Below are positions 1-5,523 of a DNA stretch of 5,567 nt, in pieces. The position numbers and the translations under genes were made by a program. The notes beneath the pieces were generated by a model, which saw nothing but the letters and a program-made list of their open reading frames with translations, was not told the origin of the DNA and made no database searches. This stretch comes from an uncultured Flavobacteriales bacterium. Its GTDB lineage: Bacteria; Bacteroidota; Bacteroidia; Flavobacteriales_D; Sanyastnellaceae. Each line of letters starts with the position of its first letter. Position 1 is the stretch's first letter. The DNA lies in contig CAJXOV010000183.1 in the NCBI GenBank assembly GCA_913057815.1, positions 1-5,567 of the forward strand, written 5' to 3'.

Positions 1-38
1 AGAGGTCTCGTGGGCTCGGAGATGTGTATAAGAGACAG
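1..38. other. Nextera (Tn5) i7 adapter contamination, left end
   Basis: Bases 5-38 match the Illumina Nextera read-2 transposase adapter. The 19-base Tn5 mosaic end occupies 20-38 and the GTCTCGTGGGCTCGG arm lies before it. Bases 1-4 (AGAG) fit the tail of the sample index seen at the other end. This is library-preparation sequence and not part of the genome. It creates a false GTG start at 24 and a false N-terminal VYKRQ on the first gene. Genomic sequence begins at 39. Confidence 0.97.
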
Positions 39-1592
39 GATGTGGGAAAACCGCTTCATCTGTTTTTATTGAGTAGTTCCGATGTGGATGAGTCTAGGCC
101 TAACTCTCCAGAAAAAGTGACTATTCTAATTAATAATGCCATTCATCCAGGAGAACCATGTGGAGTAGATGCTAGTGTATTATTTGTAAAAACACTATTA
201 AAAAATGAAAATCTGGAGGATATTCTTTCGAAAGTAAACATAGGAGTTATTCCTATGTATAATATTGGTGGTGCATTAAACAGAGGCTGCTGCAGCCGAG
301 CAAACCAAAACGGACCTGAGTTTTATGGGTTTAGAGGAAACGCTAAAAATTTAGACTTAAATAGGGATTTCATCAAATGTGATTCTGAAAATGCTGCATC
401 TTTCATGAAGATTTATCAATTTTTAAATCCTCACATATTCCTCGATACTCACACCAGTAATGGTGCCGATTATCAATACGTAATGACCTTGATAACTACT
501 CAACCTGATAAGGCTTCACCTCCAGTGCGTTCCTTTTTAAACGACATAATGGTAAAGGAACTTTATTCGAATATGGAAAAAGTAGGTTATCCAATGGCAC
601 CTTATGTTCATACAGTGGGTAAAACACCTGATGATGGAATAAAAGATTATTTGGAAACTCCTAGATATAGCACTGGTTATTCAACTCTCTTCAATGCCCT
701 TGGATTTGTTTCAGAAACGCACATGTTAAAACCTTACCACCAAAGAGTTCAGAGTACTTATGAACTGATGATTCAGTTTTTAAATTTCAGTTATACTCAC
801 TCAAATGAAATTACAAAGATGAAACGCGAAGCAGATTCCTACGTTCGTGATCAAAAAATATTTGAGATTTCATGGGGATTAGATACCAATCGTTTCGATA
901 CGTTTAGCTTTAAAGGATATGAAGCCAAATACAAAAAAAGCGAGTTTAGTGAGAATATGAGGCTATACTACGATCGAAGTGAGCCTTTCGAAAAGGACAT
1001 TAATTACTACAACAGATACTCAGTTGAAAAAAGTGTTGGATCTCCAGATTTCTATATAATCCCTCAATGTTGGAAAAAAGTAATAGAAATGCTCGAGTCA
1101 AATGGTGTAGAGATGAAAGCTCTAGAAAGTGATAGTCTCTTTGATGTAGAACACTATTACGTTGAGAATTATGAGTCTGCTAAAAATCCCTACGAAGGTC
1201 ATTATTTGCATTCTAATGTTCAGTTAAGAAAGGAAAAAACGTCCTTCATGTTTTCTAAAGGAGATTATCTTGTACAGGTTAATCAGCCTAGTAATAGATA
1301 CATTGTGGAAACTTTAGAGCCCGAAGGTCCAGATTCCTTTTTTGCTTGGAATTTTTTCGATTCGGTGTTACAACAGAAGGAATGGTTTTCTACCTACGTC
1401 TTTGAGGATGTAGCTGCAGAAATGCTGAGAAATAGTAAAGACTTACGATTAGAGTTTGAAGCTAAACAAAATGATTCTAAGGAGTTTTCAGAAAATCAAT
1501 GGTCCCAGCTATATTGGCTATATCAACGCTCAGATAATTATGAATCTTCCCATAATAGATATCCAGTCGCACGCTGCTTTTTAGTTAATTAA
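39..1592 (+). CDS. M14 family zinc carboxypeptidase, 5'-truncated
   Basis: This is a zinc metallopeptidase of the carboxypeptidase A-like M14 family, expected to remove C-terminal residues from peptides in the periplasm or outside the cell. The zinc ligands are visible: the HPGE motif (His codon 144-146, Glu codon 153-155) and His of DTHTSNG (450-452). The substrate-binding stretch GNAKNLDLNRDF lies near 336-371, and the catalytic Glu is in FVSETH (714-716). The second half carries the C-terminal region common in Bacteroidota homologues, with PDSFFAWNFFD, QQKEWFSTYVFEDVAAE and a final HNRYPVAR. The 5' end, including the signal peptide and the start of the catalytic domain, is missing because the insert begins at 39; only adapter lies before it. 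The open frame back to GTG at 24 is adapter, so no native start is present. The 517 genomic codons suggest that tens of residues are lost relative to full-length relatives. The family is secure; the substrate is unknown. Confidence 0.93.
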   Translation, partial: DVGKPLHLFLLSSSDVDESRPNSPEKVTILINNAIHPGEPCGVDASVLFVKTLLKNENLEDILSKVNIGVIPMYNIGGALNRGCCSRANQNGPEFYGFRGNAKNLDLNRDFIKCDSENAASFMKIYQFLNPHIFLDTHTSNGADYQYVMTLITTQPDKASPPVRSFLNDIMVKELYSNMEKVGYPMAPYVHTVGKTPDDGIKDYLETPRYSTGYSTLFNALGFVSETHMLKPYHQRVQSTYELMIQFLNFSYTHSNEITKMKREADSYVRDQKIFEISWGLDTNRFDTFSFKGYEAKYKKSEFSENMRLYYDRSEPFEKDINYYNRYSVEKSVGSPDFYIIPQCWKKVIEMLESNGVEMKALESDSLFDVEHYYVENYESAKNPYEGHYLHSNVQLRKEKTSFMFSKGDYLVQVNQPSNRYIVETLEPEGPDSFFAWNFFDSVLQQKEWFSTYVFEDVAAEMLRNSKDLRLEFEAKQNDSKEFSENQWSQLYWLYQRSDNYESSHNRYPVARCFLVN

Positions 1593-1715
1593 CTAATTAC
1601 ACTCCATAGACAAGGAGTTTAGTATCTTATTCATTTCAGTAATGCACCTGCTCTCTTTACAACCTTCATAACAAAATTCCATTTTATATAAATGGGAGTA
1701 TGAAGAGAATACATA
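1593..1715 (-). pseudogene. In-frame C-terminal continuation of the small secreted gene beyond a TAA codon
   Basis: Reading leftward past the TAA at 1716-1718, the same frame stays open for 40 codons and ends at TAG (1593-1595), directly abutting the stop of the carboxypeptidase gene (1590-1592). The encoded peptide looks like a normal protein end rather than random sequence: it begins YVFSSYSHLYKMEF, has three cysteines in CYEGCKESRC, and closes with an amphipathic EMNKILNSL helix typical of the last segment of small Bacteroidota secreted proteins. The likeliest reading is the 3' part of the neighbouring gene, cut off by a nonsense mutation or a sequencing error. A separate micro-gene from the internal ATG at 1680-1682 (29 aa) is possible but less likely. 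Confidence 0.5.
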
Positions 1716-2084
1716 TTATGTATGGAACATAAAATGTTCATTTGTCTTCTCTGTATAGGAATACTTTTGAATTTCTAGATTATTGTACTCTAGCATTTCC
1801 TTTTCATTCGAGAAAGTCTCTTCTAAGAGGTCCTTATCATAAACCCAGTTTTGAATAGAATCCTTTAAGGCATTAGCTGGATCCTCATTGTTAAATTTAT
1901 TAACCTCTAAGCTAAATAAATTCCGAGCATCATAGTAAATCCTATGATCTCCATTTTGAGAATCTGTTGTTTTTTTGAATTTGGGACTTAGGTCAAAATG
2001 AATATGACATTTTTTCGATTTCTCCTTGCTAAAAGATAGAAGACCTAGTGTAATACTTATTAGAATTAAGTAACTGAACTTCAT
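1716..2084 (-). CDS. Small secreted protein of unknown function, probably truncated by an in-frame stop
   Basis: I do not recognise the family. The 122-residue product starts with a clear signal peptide (Met-Lys, then a hydrophobic stretch YLILISITLGLLSFS) followed by a lysine-rich, then mixed charged and aromatic sequence with the block RIYYDARNLFSLEVNKFNNEDP. Export to the periplasm is expected; there is no convincing lipobox. An ATG at 2109-2111 would add nine residues (MANTIFITQ), but 2084 gives a standard signal peptide and leaves room for a candidate promoter at 2109-2117. The protein ends at TAA (1716-1718), yet the frame continues open to 1593, so the intact form was probably about 172 residues. 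It lies 72 bp downstream of the coiled-coil gene on the same strand and may be co-transcribed with it or read from its own promoter. Confidence 0.65.
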   Translation of the reverse strand: MKFSYLILISITLGLLSFSKEKSKKCHIHFDLSPKFKKTTDSQNGDHRIYYDARNLFSLEVNKFNNEDPANALKDSIQNWVYDKDLLEETFSNEKEMLEYNNLEIQKYSYTEKTNEHFMFHT

Positions 2085-2108
2085 TTGAGTTATAAAGATG
2101 GTGTTTGC

Positions 2109-2117
2109 CAAATATTA
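2109..2117 (-). promoter_or_regulatory. Possible -7 element for the small secreted gene
   Basis: On the minus strand this reads TAATATTTG, close to the Bacteroidota housekeeping sigma -7 consensus TAnnTTTG but with three instead of two bases between TA and TTTG. It sits about 25 bp before the ATG at 2084, which would give a very short leader. No good -33 TTTG is present at the usual distance, so this is a weak prediction. Confidence 0.2.
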
Positions 2118-2156
2118 CAACTCCTTTTTTAAACTAAGTTACAATGAATTACACTT

Positions 2157-2783
2157 TTACATGCTCTTATTTATCTCATCCTGTAACTGGCGTGCTAATA
2201 TCTGCTCTTTTTCTCTTGATCTTTTCTTAAAATCCTCAAATTCATTCTCTAACATACTAAAATTGCTACGCGATTCTTTAGAGATAGCAGTCTTCGATTT
2301 TAATCTGAAAAAAGAGAAAATAACTAAGAATGTAAGAATTCCTGTGATAATCCAAAATATAGATTTAAAAGCTGGTTTACTAGTTTGAACTCCGAGTATT
2401 CCGAAAGAATCTTTTTCAGCAATAGCTCCACTTAATTGAGTGTTGAGTGAGTCTATTCGATTGTTTAAGTTCGATTGATTTGAATTTCCTTTAGAAAGAT
2501 TAGAGTTCAATCCATTTATGATTGAATGCAGTTCCTGAATACTATCTAAGACATTATTCTTGAATTTATCTAGCTTAAAAGCTTTAACTACTCTGTGGTC
2601 TTGATATTTATTAGAAGATCCCCATATATAGTCATATTGACTCTTTATTGTTCCAGCATCTAGAGAACCTTTATCCTCTGTCTTATCTTGAGCAAATGAG
2701 CAAAAGCTAATGACTGTAAGGAAGGATACAAGAGTAACTATTTTTAATTTTAAAGAAATATACATGACTATTGGATTAAGCAT
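2157..2783 (-). CDS. Membrane-anchored coiled-coil protein (Bacteroidota family often mislabelled tRNA (guanine-N1)-methyltransferase)
   Basis: This 208-residue protein matches, from memory, a family widespread in Flavobacteriia and Cytophagia. Databases often name it tRNA (guanine-N1)-methyltransferase, but it contains no methyltransferase fold. It has a signal peptide (about 8-31, ending CSFAQ), then the family block GTIKSQYDYIW...YQDHRVVKAFKLDKFKNNVLDSI (about 44-82). A coiled coil follows (about 83-125, rich in Asn, Leu and Ser), then LGVQTSK, one membrane helix (about 140-160), and a charged cytoplasmic coiled coil ending RQLQDEINKSM. The layout suggests a periplasmic sensor or scaffold tethered to the inner membrane; the actual function is unknown. 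A start at the second ATG (2763-2765) is equally workable and trims six residues before the signal peptide. It faces away from the receiver gene across a 248-bp gene-free region. Confidence 0.85.
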   Translation of the reverse strand: MLNPIVMYISLKLKIVTLVSFLTVISFCSFAQDKTEDKGSLDAGTIKSQYDYIWGSSNKYQDHRVVKAFKLDKFKNNVLDSIQELHSIINGLNSNLSKGNSNQSNLNNRIDSLNTQLSGAIAEKDSFGILGVQTSKPAFKSIFWIITGILTFLVIFSFFRLKSKTAISKESRSNFSMLENEFEDFKKRSREKEQILARQLQDEINKSM

Positions 2784-2804
2784 CTAAAGTATCATTCCTA
2801 CTCT

Positions 2805-2813
2805 CAAATTGTA
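2805..2813 (-). promoter_or_regulatory. Possible -7 element for the coiled-coil gene
   Basis: The minus strand reads TACAATTTG, resembling TAnnTTTG with one extra spacer base. It lies about 20 bp upstream of the ATG at 2783. No matching -33 TTTG was found, so support is weak. Confidence 0.2.
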
Positions 2814-2823
2814 CTGCTGAATT

Positions 2824-2845
2824 AAAAGTTTCTTAAAAGTGTCTT
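2824..2845. repeat. Tandem 11-bp direct repeat
   Basis: AAAAGTTTCTT (2824-2834) is followed immediately by AAAAGTGTCTT (2835-2845), a match at 10 of 11 positions. The period is about one helical turn, so both copies present the same DNA face. It lies just upstream of the candidate promoter of the coiled-coil gene, a natural position for a regulator site, but it could be a chance duplication in AT-rich DNA. Confidence 0.5.
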
Positions 2846-2948
2846 GTTATTATTTATTGGGGTCTTTAGGCCATATTTCTTCCCTTTGTAAGAGTTTAAT
2901 TATAGGTGTAATTATTCCCATTTAGAGACTATTATTCCAAGGGTTTGT

Positions 2949-2956
2949 TAGGTTTG
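2949..2956 (+). promoter_or_regulatory. Candidate promoter -7 element for the receiver gene
   Basis: TAGGTTTG is a perfect match to the Bacteroidota -7 consensus TAnnTTTG and points toward the receiver gene. The -33 side is poor: the nearest TTT-type sequence is TTTA at 2921-2924, 24 bp away. If used, transcription would start near 2963 and leave a GC-rich leader of roughly 70 nt before the ATG at 3032. Confidence 0.35.
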
Positions 2957-3031
2957 AAGGGGAGGTCGTCACCCAATTGGCTGTGCGTCATGGAGTAATG
3001 TGTTGGGCTCAGAAGTTGCTGTGTACTGTTT

Positions 3032-3397
3032 ATGAAACGTACCATTGTAATTACAGAAAAAGCTAAACTGGCTGAATTGATTAAGATTAAGTTAGTCGAA
3101 GGAGGAATGCCAAATGAATTAATTTCAATATCTAAATCTATCCCATTAGATTACGAAAAAATAGAATTCTTTATCATAGACGAAAAGGTAGCTAAAAGAG
3201 GAATGAAAAGTAATTTTAAATCGATTCTTAAAATTAGAAAAGAGAATAAAGAAGCTCAGATAATAATACTTGGGAATGATGACTTAACTATAAGAATGCA
3301 AACAAAAATTGATGGTGCTGATGATTATATCGCTTTACAAATGATGACCTCCAGTCTCTTTGGTGATTATTTAAACCGAATTATATTTCAAAACTAA
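3032..3397 (+). CDS. Stand-alone degenerate response-regulator receiver (REC-like) domain protein
   Basis: The 121-residue product has the alternating strand-helix pattern of a CheY-like receiver and no output domain. Strand 1 is RTIVITE (3-9), strand 3 is EFFIID ending at Asp50 where the phospho-acceptor sits, strand 4 is AQIIILG (75-81), and the GADDYI block (95-100) is the classic run into strand 5. Several catalytic positions are altered. The usual acidic pair after strand 1 is Thr8-Glu9, the Thr/Ser after strand 4 is Gly81, and the invariant Lys after DDY(I/L) is absent (ALQM follows). Known pseudo-receivers with such losses act by protein contact and not by normal phosphotransfer, which I infer here. 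No histidine kinase is nearby. The stop (3395-3397) overlaps the stop of the convergent EEP gene by 4 nt. The fold assignment is fairly sure; partner and pathway are unknown. Confidence 0.72.
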   Translation: MKRTIVITEKAKLAELIKIKLVEGGMPNELISISKSIPLDYEKIEFFIIDEKVAKRGMKSNFKSILKIRKENKEAQIIILGNDDLTIRMQTKIDGADDYIALQMMTSSLFGDYLNRIIFQN

Positions 3398-4431
3398 TCA
3401 AGTTTAAACTCCATAACTACCGGCTGATGATCAGAGAAATCAAAAGAAGTATCAATAGTTTTTACATTGATATGTGATAGATTAGGCGAAATCAGAAAGA
3501 AATCTAGAACTGACGTATAACTGCTAGTAGGATCGTAAGGAGTGTTTAATTTTCTGTTTGTAGGTGTAGAAGGATCGCTAACCCAGTTCCAGCCTTTTTC
3601 TAAAAAATTATCTGGAAATTTTGTTTCTCTAAATTCTAATTCTCTTCCTTTTGTTTGATAGTTAGGAGTACATTGATTCCAATCACCAGCAGCCACTACA
3701 TAATGGCCCTCTTCGTATAATTGGTATAAGTAAGGCATCAATATGTCCAGTTCTTCTTTTTTCATATTTCCTGTACTATCATATGCTGAATTGTGAGTGT
3801 TTATAATGACTAAATCTTTTCCAATTGATAACGGAATATGTGTTTTGATAAAACACCTCCGTAACATAAATAGACTATTCGGAAATGCCGACTCGCTTGT
3901 AAATCCAATCCTCTCAGTGTATGTTCCAGGAAGATTTGAGAATGTAGCTATTCCTGAAGTCACTTTTCCAAGTGGATTAAAAATAGGAAGAGGTACAAAG
4001 TTGACATCATAATTTTTACCAAAAATTGATTCGTAATTAGGAAGAGCCTCATGTAAAGATTCCATTTGGTTTATTTTATAGCTTCTTTTTGAACAGATAT
4101 CCACTTCCTGTAAACAAATGAAATCATTATTAAGATCCTTTAACAAGGAGGAAATACCATTCATATTTTTAGAAACCAAATCTTTAGAGGATCTAACATC
4201 TTTTCCTCCATCATAAAAAAAGTCATTTTCTTTTCCTAAACCACCGTAACCAATATTCCAAGTGAGAATTGAAAAGCTGGAATCCTGAACCATAAATGGA
4301 GGTCTAGCATTCAGTTTTTCTAACTGATTATTGGAAATGGGGTGATATTTAGTGGCTGATGCATAGACTAATACACTTGCTATGTATAAAACACATAAGC
4401 AAATAAGAATAATAATAGAAGTCTTTATCAT
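3394..4431 (-). CDS. Membrane-anchored endonuclease/exonuclease/phosphatase (EEP) family protein
   Basis: This 345-residue protein belongs to the metal-dependent EEP superfamily, which includes DNase I, exonuclease III, inositol phosphatases and neutral sphingomyelinases. The active-site motifs appear in order: TWNIGYG (Asn59), LQEVD (Glu109), INTHNS (His213), GDWN (Asp250, Asn252), SVLDFF (Asp310) and FSDHQPV (Asp334, His335). All expected catalytic and metal-binding residues are present. An N-terminal hydrophobic segment (about 5-26) has no clear lipobox, so I expect an inner-membrane anchor or uncleaved signal with the catalytic domain in the periplasm. Its ATG (4429-4431) follows the stop of the lipid kinase gene by only 8 nt, indicating one leftward operon. 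That context makes a phosphodiester lipid or phosphate ester a reasonable substrate guess, but motifs alone cannot separate nuclease from lipid phosphodiesterase. The 3' end shares CTAA (3394-3397) with the converging receiver gene. Confidence 0.9.
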   Translation of the reverse strand: MIKTSIIILICLCVLYIASVLVYASATKYHPISNNQLEKLNARPPFMVQDSSFSILTWNIGYGGLGKENDFFYDGGKDVRSSKDLVSKNMNGISSLLKDLNNDFICLQEVDICSKRSYKINQMESLHEALPNYESIFGKNYDVNFVPLPIFNPLGKVTSGIATFSNLPGTYTERIGFTSESAFPNSLFMLRRCFIKTHIPLSIGKDLVIINTHNSAYDSTGNMKKEELDILMPYLYQLYEEGHYVVAAGDWNQCTPNYQTKGRELEFRETKFPDNFLEKGWNWVSDPSTPTNRKLNTPYDPTSSYTSVLDFFLISPNLSHINVKTIDTSFDFSDHQPVVMEFKLD

Positions 4432-4439
4432 ACAGCAAT

Positions 4440-5315
4440 TTAACTAATAATAGCTAATGATTTCTTATGAACTTTAATATCTACCTGCCCGTCAAATGAT
4501 ATAGGTTCTCCATCTAAGTGTGCTATTTTACTATCGGTTTTTATACTTACTATTTGATCTGTTTTTATAATTCTAGCGCCTTTTAGTTTATGTACATTCC
4601 CTAAAAATAGCCTTAGGGTAAACTCTGCTAATTGAGCCAGGTTTAAATCTTTGACTAGCACTAACTCAATTATTCCATCTGTCAATGAAGAATTAGGGGA
4701 GATCTTAGCACCATAACCGTATTGTTCTGCATTTGCTATTGTAAACATGAACAAATCTTCCTCTATTAACTTATCATCAATTCTGATAGAAACTTTACGT
4801 TTCTCATGTTTTATAAACTGCCTGTAAGAAGCTTGGAAATAAGTCCTAAGACCACGAGATGGGAGATTATCAAAATCTTTAGCCACAGCTGCATCGAAAG
4901 CGATTCCTGCAGTACAGAAAAAAGGAATACCATTAAAAGAGCATGTATCTATTAGTATTCTAGTGCCGTTTTTTATGCGTTGCAACGCTTTTTTTAAATC
5001 CAGCGGTAAACCTAAAGTTCGAGCCAATCCATTCCCAGAACCCATTGGAATTATACCTAGGATAGCAGTGTCACTGTTTAGTAGTTCTTTAGCCACTTCG
5101 TTTACAGTTCCGTCTCCTCCAACTACCACTATGATGATATTGTCATTTCTTAAAGACTGTGCTATTTCGCTAGCATGTCCTCTATATGAAGTGTATAGAA
5201 TTTCTAATTTATAATTCTCAGGAGAGAAAACATCCTTAATCTCATTTTCAAATCGTTTTCCTTTTATAGTCCCACTAATCGGATTAACAATAAATGATAT
5301 TTTCTTTTTACTCAA
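4440..5315 (-). CDS. YegS/BmrU-type diacylglycerol kinase family lipid kinase
   Basis: This protein is a cytosolic, membrane-associating kinase of the DAGK catalytic family that uses ATP to phosphorylate a lipid hydroxyl such as that of diacylglycerol or a related lipid. Counting from the TTG start, the order is KKKISFIVNPISG (3-15), GHASEIA (46-52), the nucleotide-binding GGDGTVNEV (66-74), PMGSGNGLAR (90-99), LTDGIIEL (211-218) and LDGEP near the C terminus (267-271). The 291-residue length is normal for the family. I chose TTG at 5313-5315 because it gives the standard (M)SKKKI N-terminus, and AAAGG on the minus strand (5324-5328) lies 8 nt before it. An ATG at 5379-5381 is in frame, but it adds 22 atypical residues and overlaps the first codons of the divergent pdxH. 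It is the first gene of an operon with the EEP gene. The family is certain; the lipid substrate is not. Confidence 0.92.
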   Translation of the reverse strand: MSKKKISFIVNPISGTIKGKRFENEIKDVFSPENYKLEILYTSYRGHASEIAQSLRNDNIIIVVVGGDGTVNEVAKELLNSDTAILGIIPMGSGNGLARTLGLPLDLKKALQRIKNGTRILIDTCSFNGIPFFCTAGIAFDAAVAKDFDNLPSRGLRTYFQASYRQFIKHEKRKVSIRIDDKLIEEDLFMFTIANAEQYGYGAKISPNSSLTDGIIELVLVKDLNLAQLAEFTLRLFLGNVHKLKGARIIKTDQIVSIKTDSKIAHLDGEPISFDGQVDIKVHKKSLAIIS

Positions 5316-5374
5316 ATTACCGACCTTTGTGAAAAGTAAAAGTACTCTTAATCTATATATTGAAAAGCTAATAA
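5316..5374. promoter_or_regulatory. Divergent promoter region between the lipid kinase and pdxH
   Basis: This 59-bp AT-rich spacer must serve both directions. Leftward, the minus strand reads TACTTTTA (5337-5344), matching TAnnTTT of the -7 consensus with the final G lost. A TTTTC lies 17 bp upstream of it, and AAAGG (5324-5328) is a plausible ribosome-binding site for the TTG at 5315. Rightward, TATATTG (5356-5362) is a poor -7 candidate with TTTG at 5326-5329, spaced 26 bp apart, more than usual. The promoter role follows from gene layout; the individual boxes are guesses. Confidence 0.35.
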
Positions 5375-5523
5375 ATGTCATTAAAAGATAGCCGAACAGA
5401 TTACAAAAAAGGAATGCTTTCAGATGAAGCTAAGTCAGAATCACCCTTTGTTCTTTTTCAAGCTTGGTTGGATAAAGCTAAGCGTGAAATCCCCTTAGAT
5501 TTCAATGCTATGGTATTTAATAC
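5375..5523 (+). CDS. pdxH: Pyridoxamine 5'-phosphate oxidase, N-terminal fragment
   Basis: Only the first 49 codons are present. PdxH is an FMN-dependent cytosolic oxidase that converts pyridoxamine or pyridoxine 5'-phosphate to pyridoxal 5'-phosphate, the last step of vitamin B6 biosynthesis and salvage. The fragment fits the PdxH N-terminus: RTDYKKGMLSDEA, then PFVLFQAWLDKAK, then NAMVFNT, which correspond to the RREYxxGxL, PxxLFxxWLxxA and AMVxAT segments of the E. coli enzyme. The FMN-binding part is beyond the end of the insert. Genomic sequence stops at 5523, and the frame then runs into adapter, giving a false tail containing LLYTSPSPRD. It is divergent from the lipid kinase gene. The truncation is an assembly edge, not a biological deletion. 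Confidence 0.88.

Larger units (their letters stand above)
2784..3031. other. Gene-free divergent intergenic region
   Basis: This 248-bp stretch lies between the divergent starts of the coiled-coil gene and the receiver gene. The left two thirds are AT-rich, with an 11-bp tandem repeat and a candidate leftward promoter. The right third (2957-3030) is GC-rich (38 of 74 bases) and follows a perfect TAGGTTTG. I see no tRNA, no rho-independent terminator and no convincing protein. A leftward 37-codon frame (2932-3045) overlaps the receiver start and looks incidental. Confidence 0.7.

Noticed and set aside
1601..1618. Possible terminator hairpin ACTCC/GGAGT after the carboxypeptidase
   Set aside because: The stem is only 5 bp with an 8-base loop and no clean T-run follows. 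It also lies in the protein-like continuation of the leftward gene.
1679..1695. Inverted repeat CCATTT/AAATGG with a 5-base loop
   Set aside because: It is short and almost all A/T, sits in the probable coding continuation, and is expected by chance in such sequence.
2115..2161. Four copies of TTACA in 47 bases
   Set aside because: The spacing is irregular, the unit is only 5 bp and the surroundings are AT-rich; there is no reason to prefer it over chance.
2098..2388. Rightward 96-codon open frame antisense to the coiled-coil gene and overlapping the start of the small secreted gene
   Set aside because: It lies mostly over the convincing leftward coiled-coil protein, its composition is what an antisense frame of AT-rich coding DNA gives, and it has no family resemblance.
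2932..3045. Leftward 37-codon frame across the GC-rich segment
   Set aside because: It overlaps the receiver start on the opposite strand, has no recognisable features and no promoter; a structured leader or chance frame explains it better.
2926..3066. Rightward open frame through the GC-rich segment, out of frame with the receiver gene
   Set aside because: It has no good start codon and runs into the receiver gene in another frame; I found no family similarity.
3797..4012. Rightward 71-codon open frame
   Set aside because: It is wholly inside the EEP gene on the opposite strand, which has all its catalytic motifs; this is a shadow frame.
4963..5214. Rightward 83-codon open frame
   Set aside because: It is a shadow over the GGDGT and GSGNG motifs of the lipid kinase gene.
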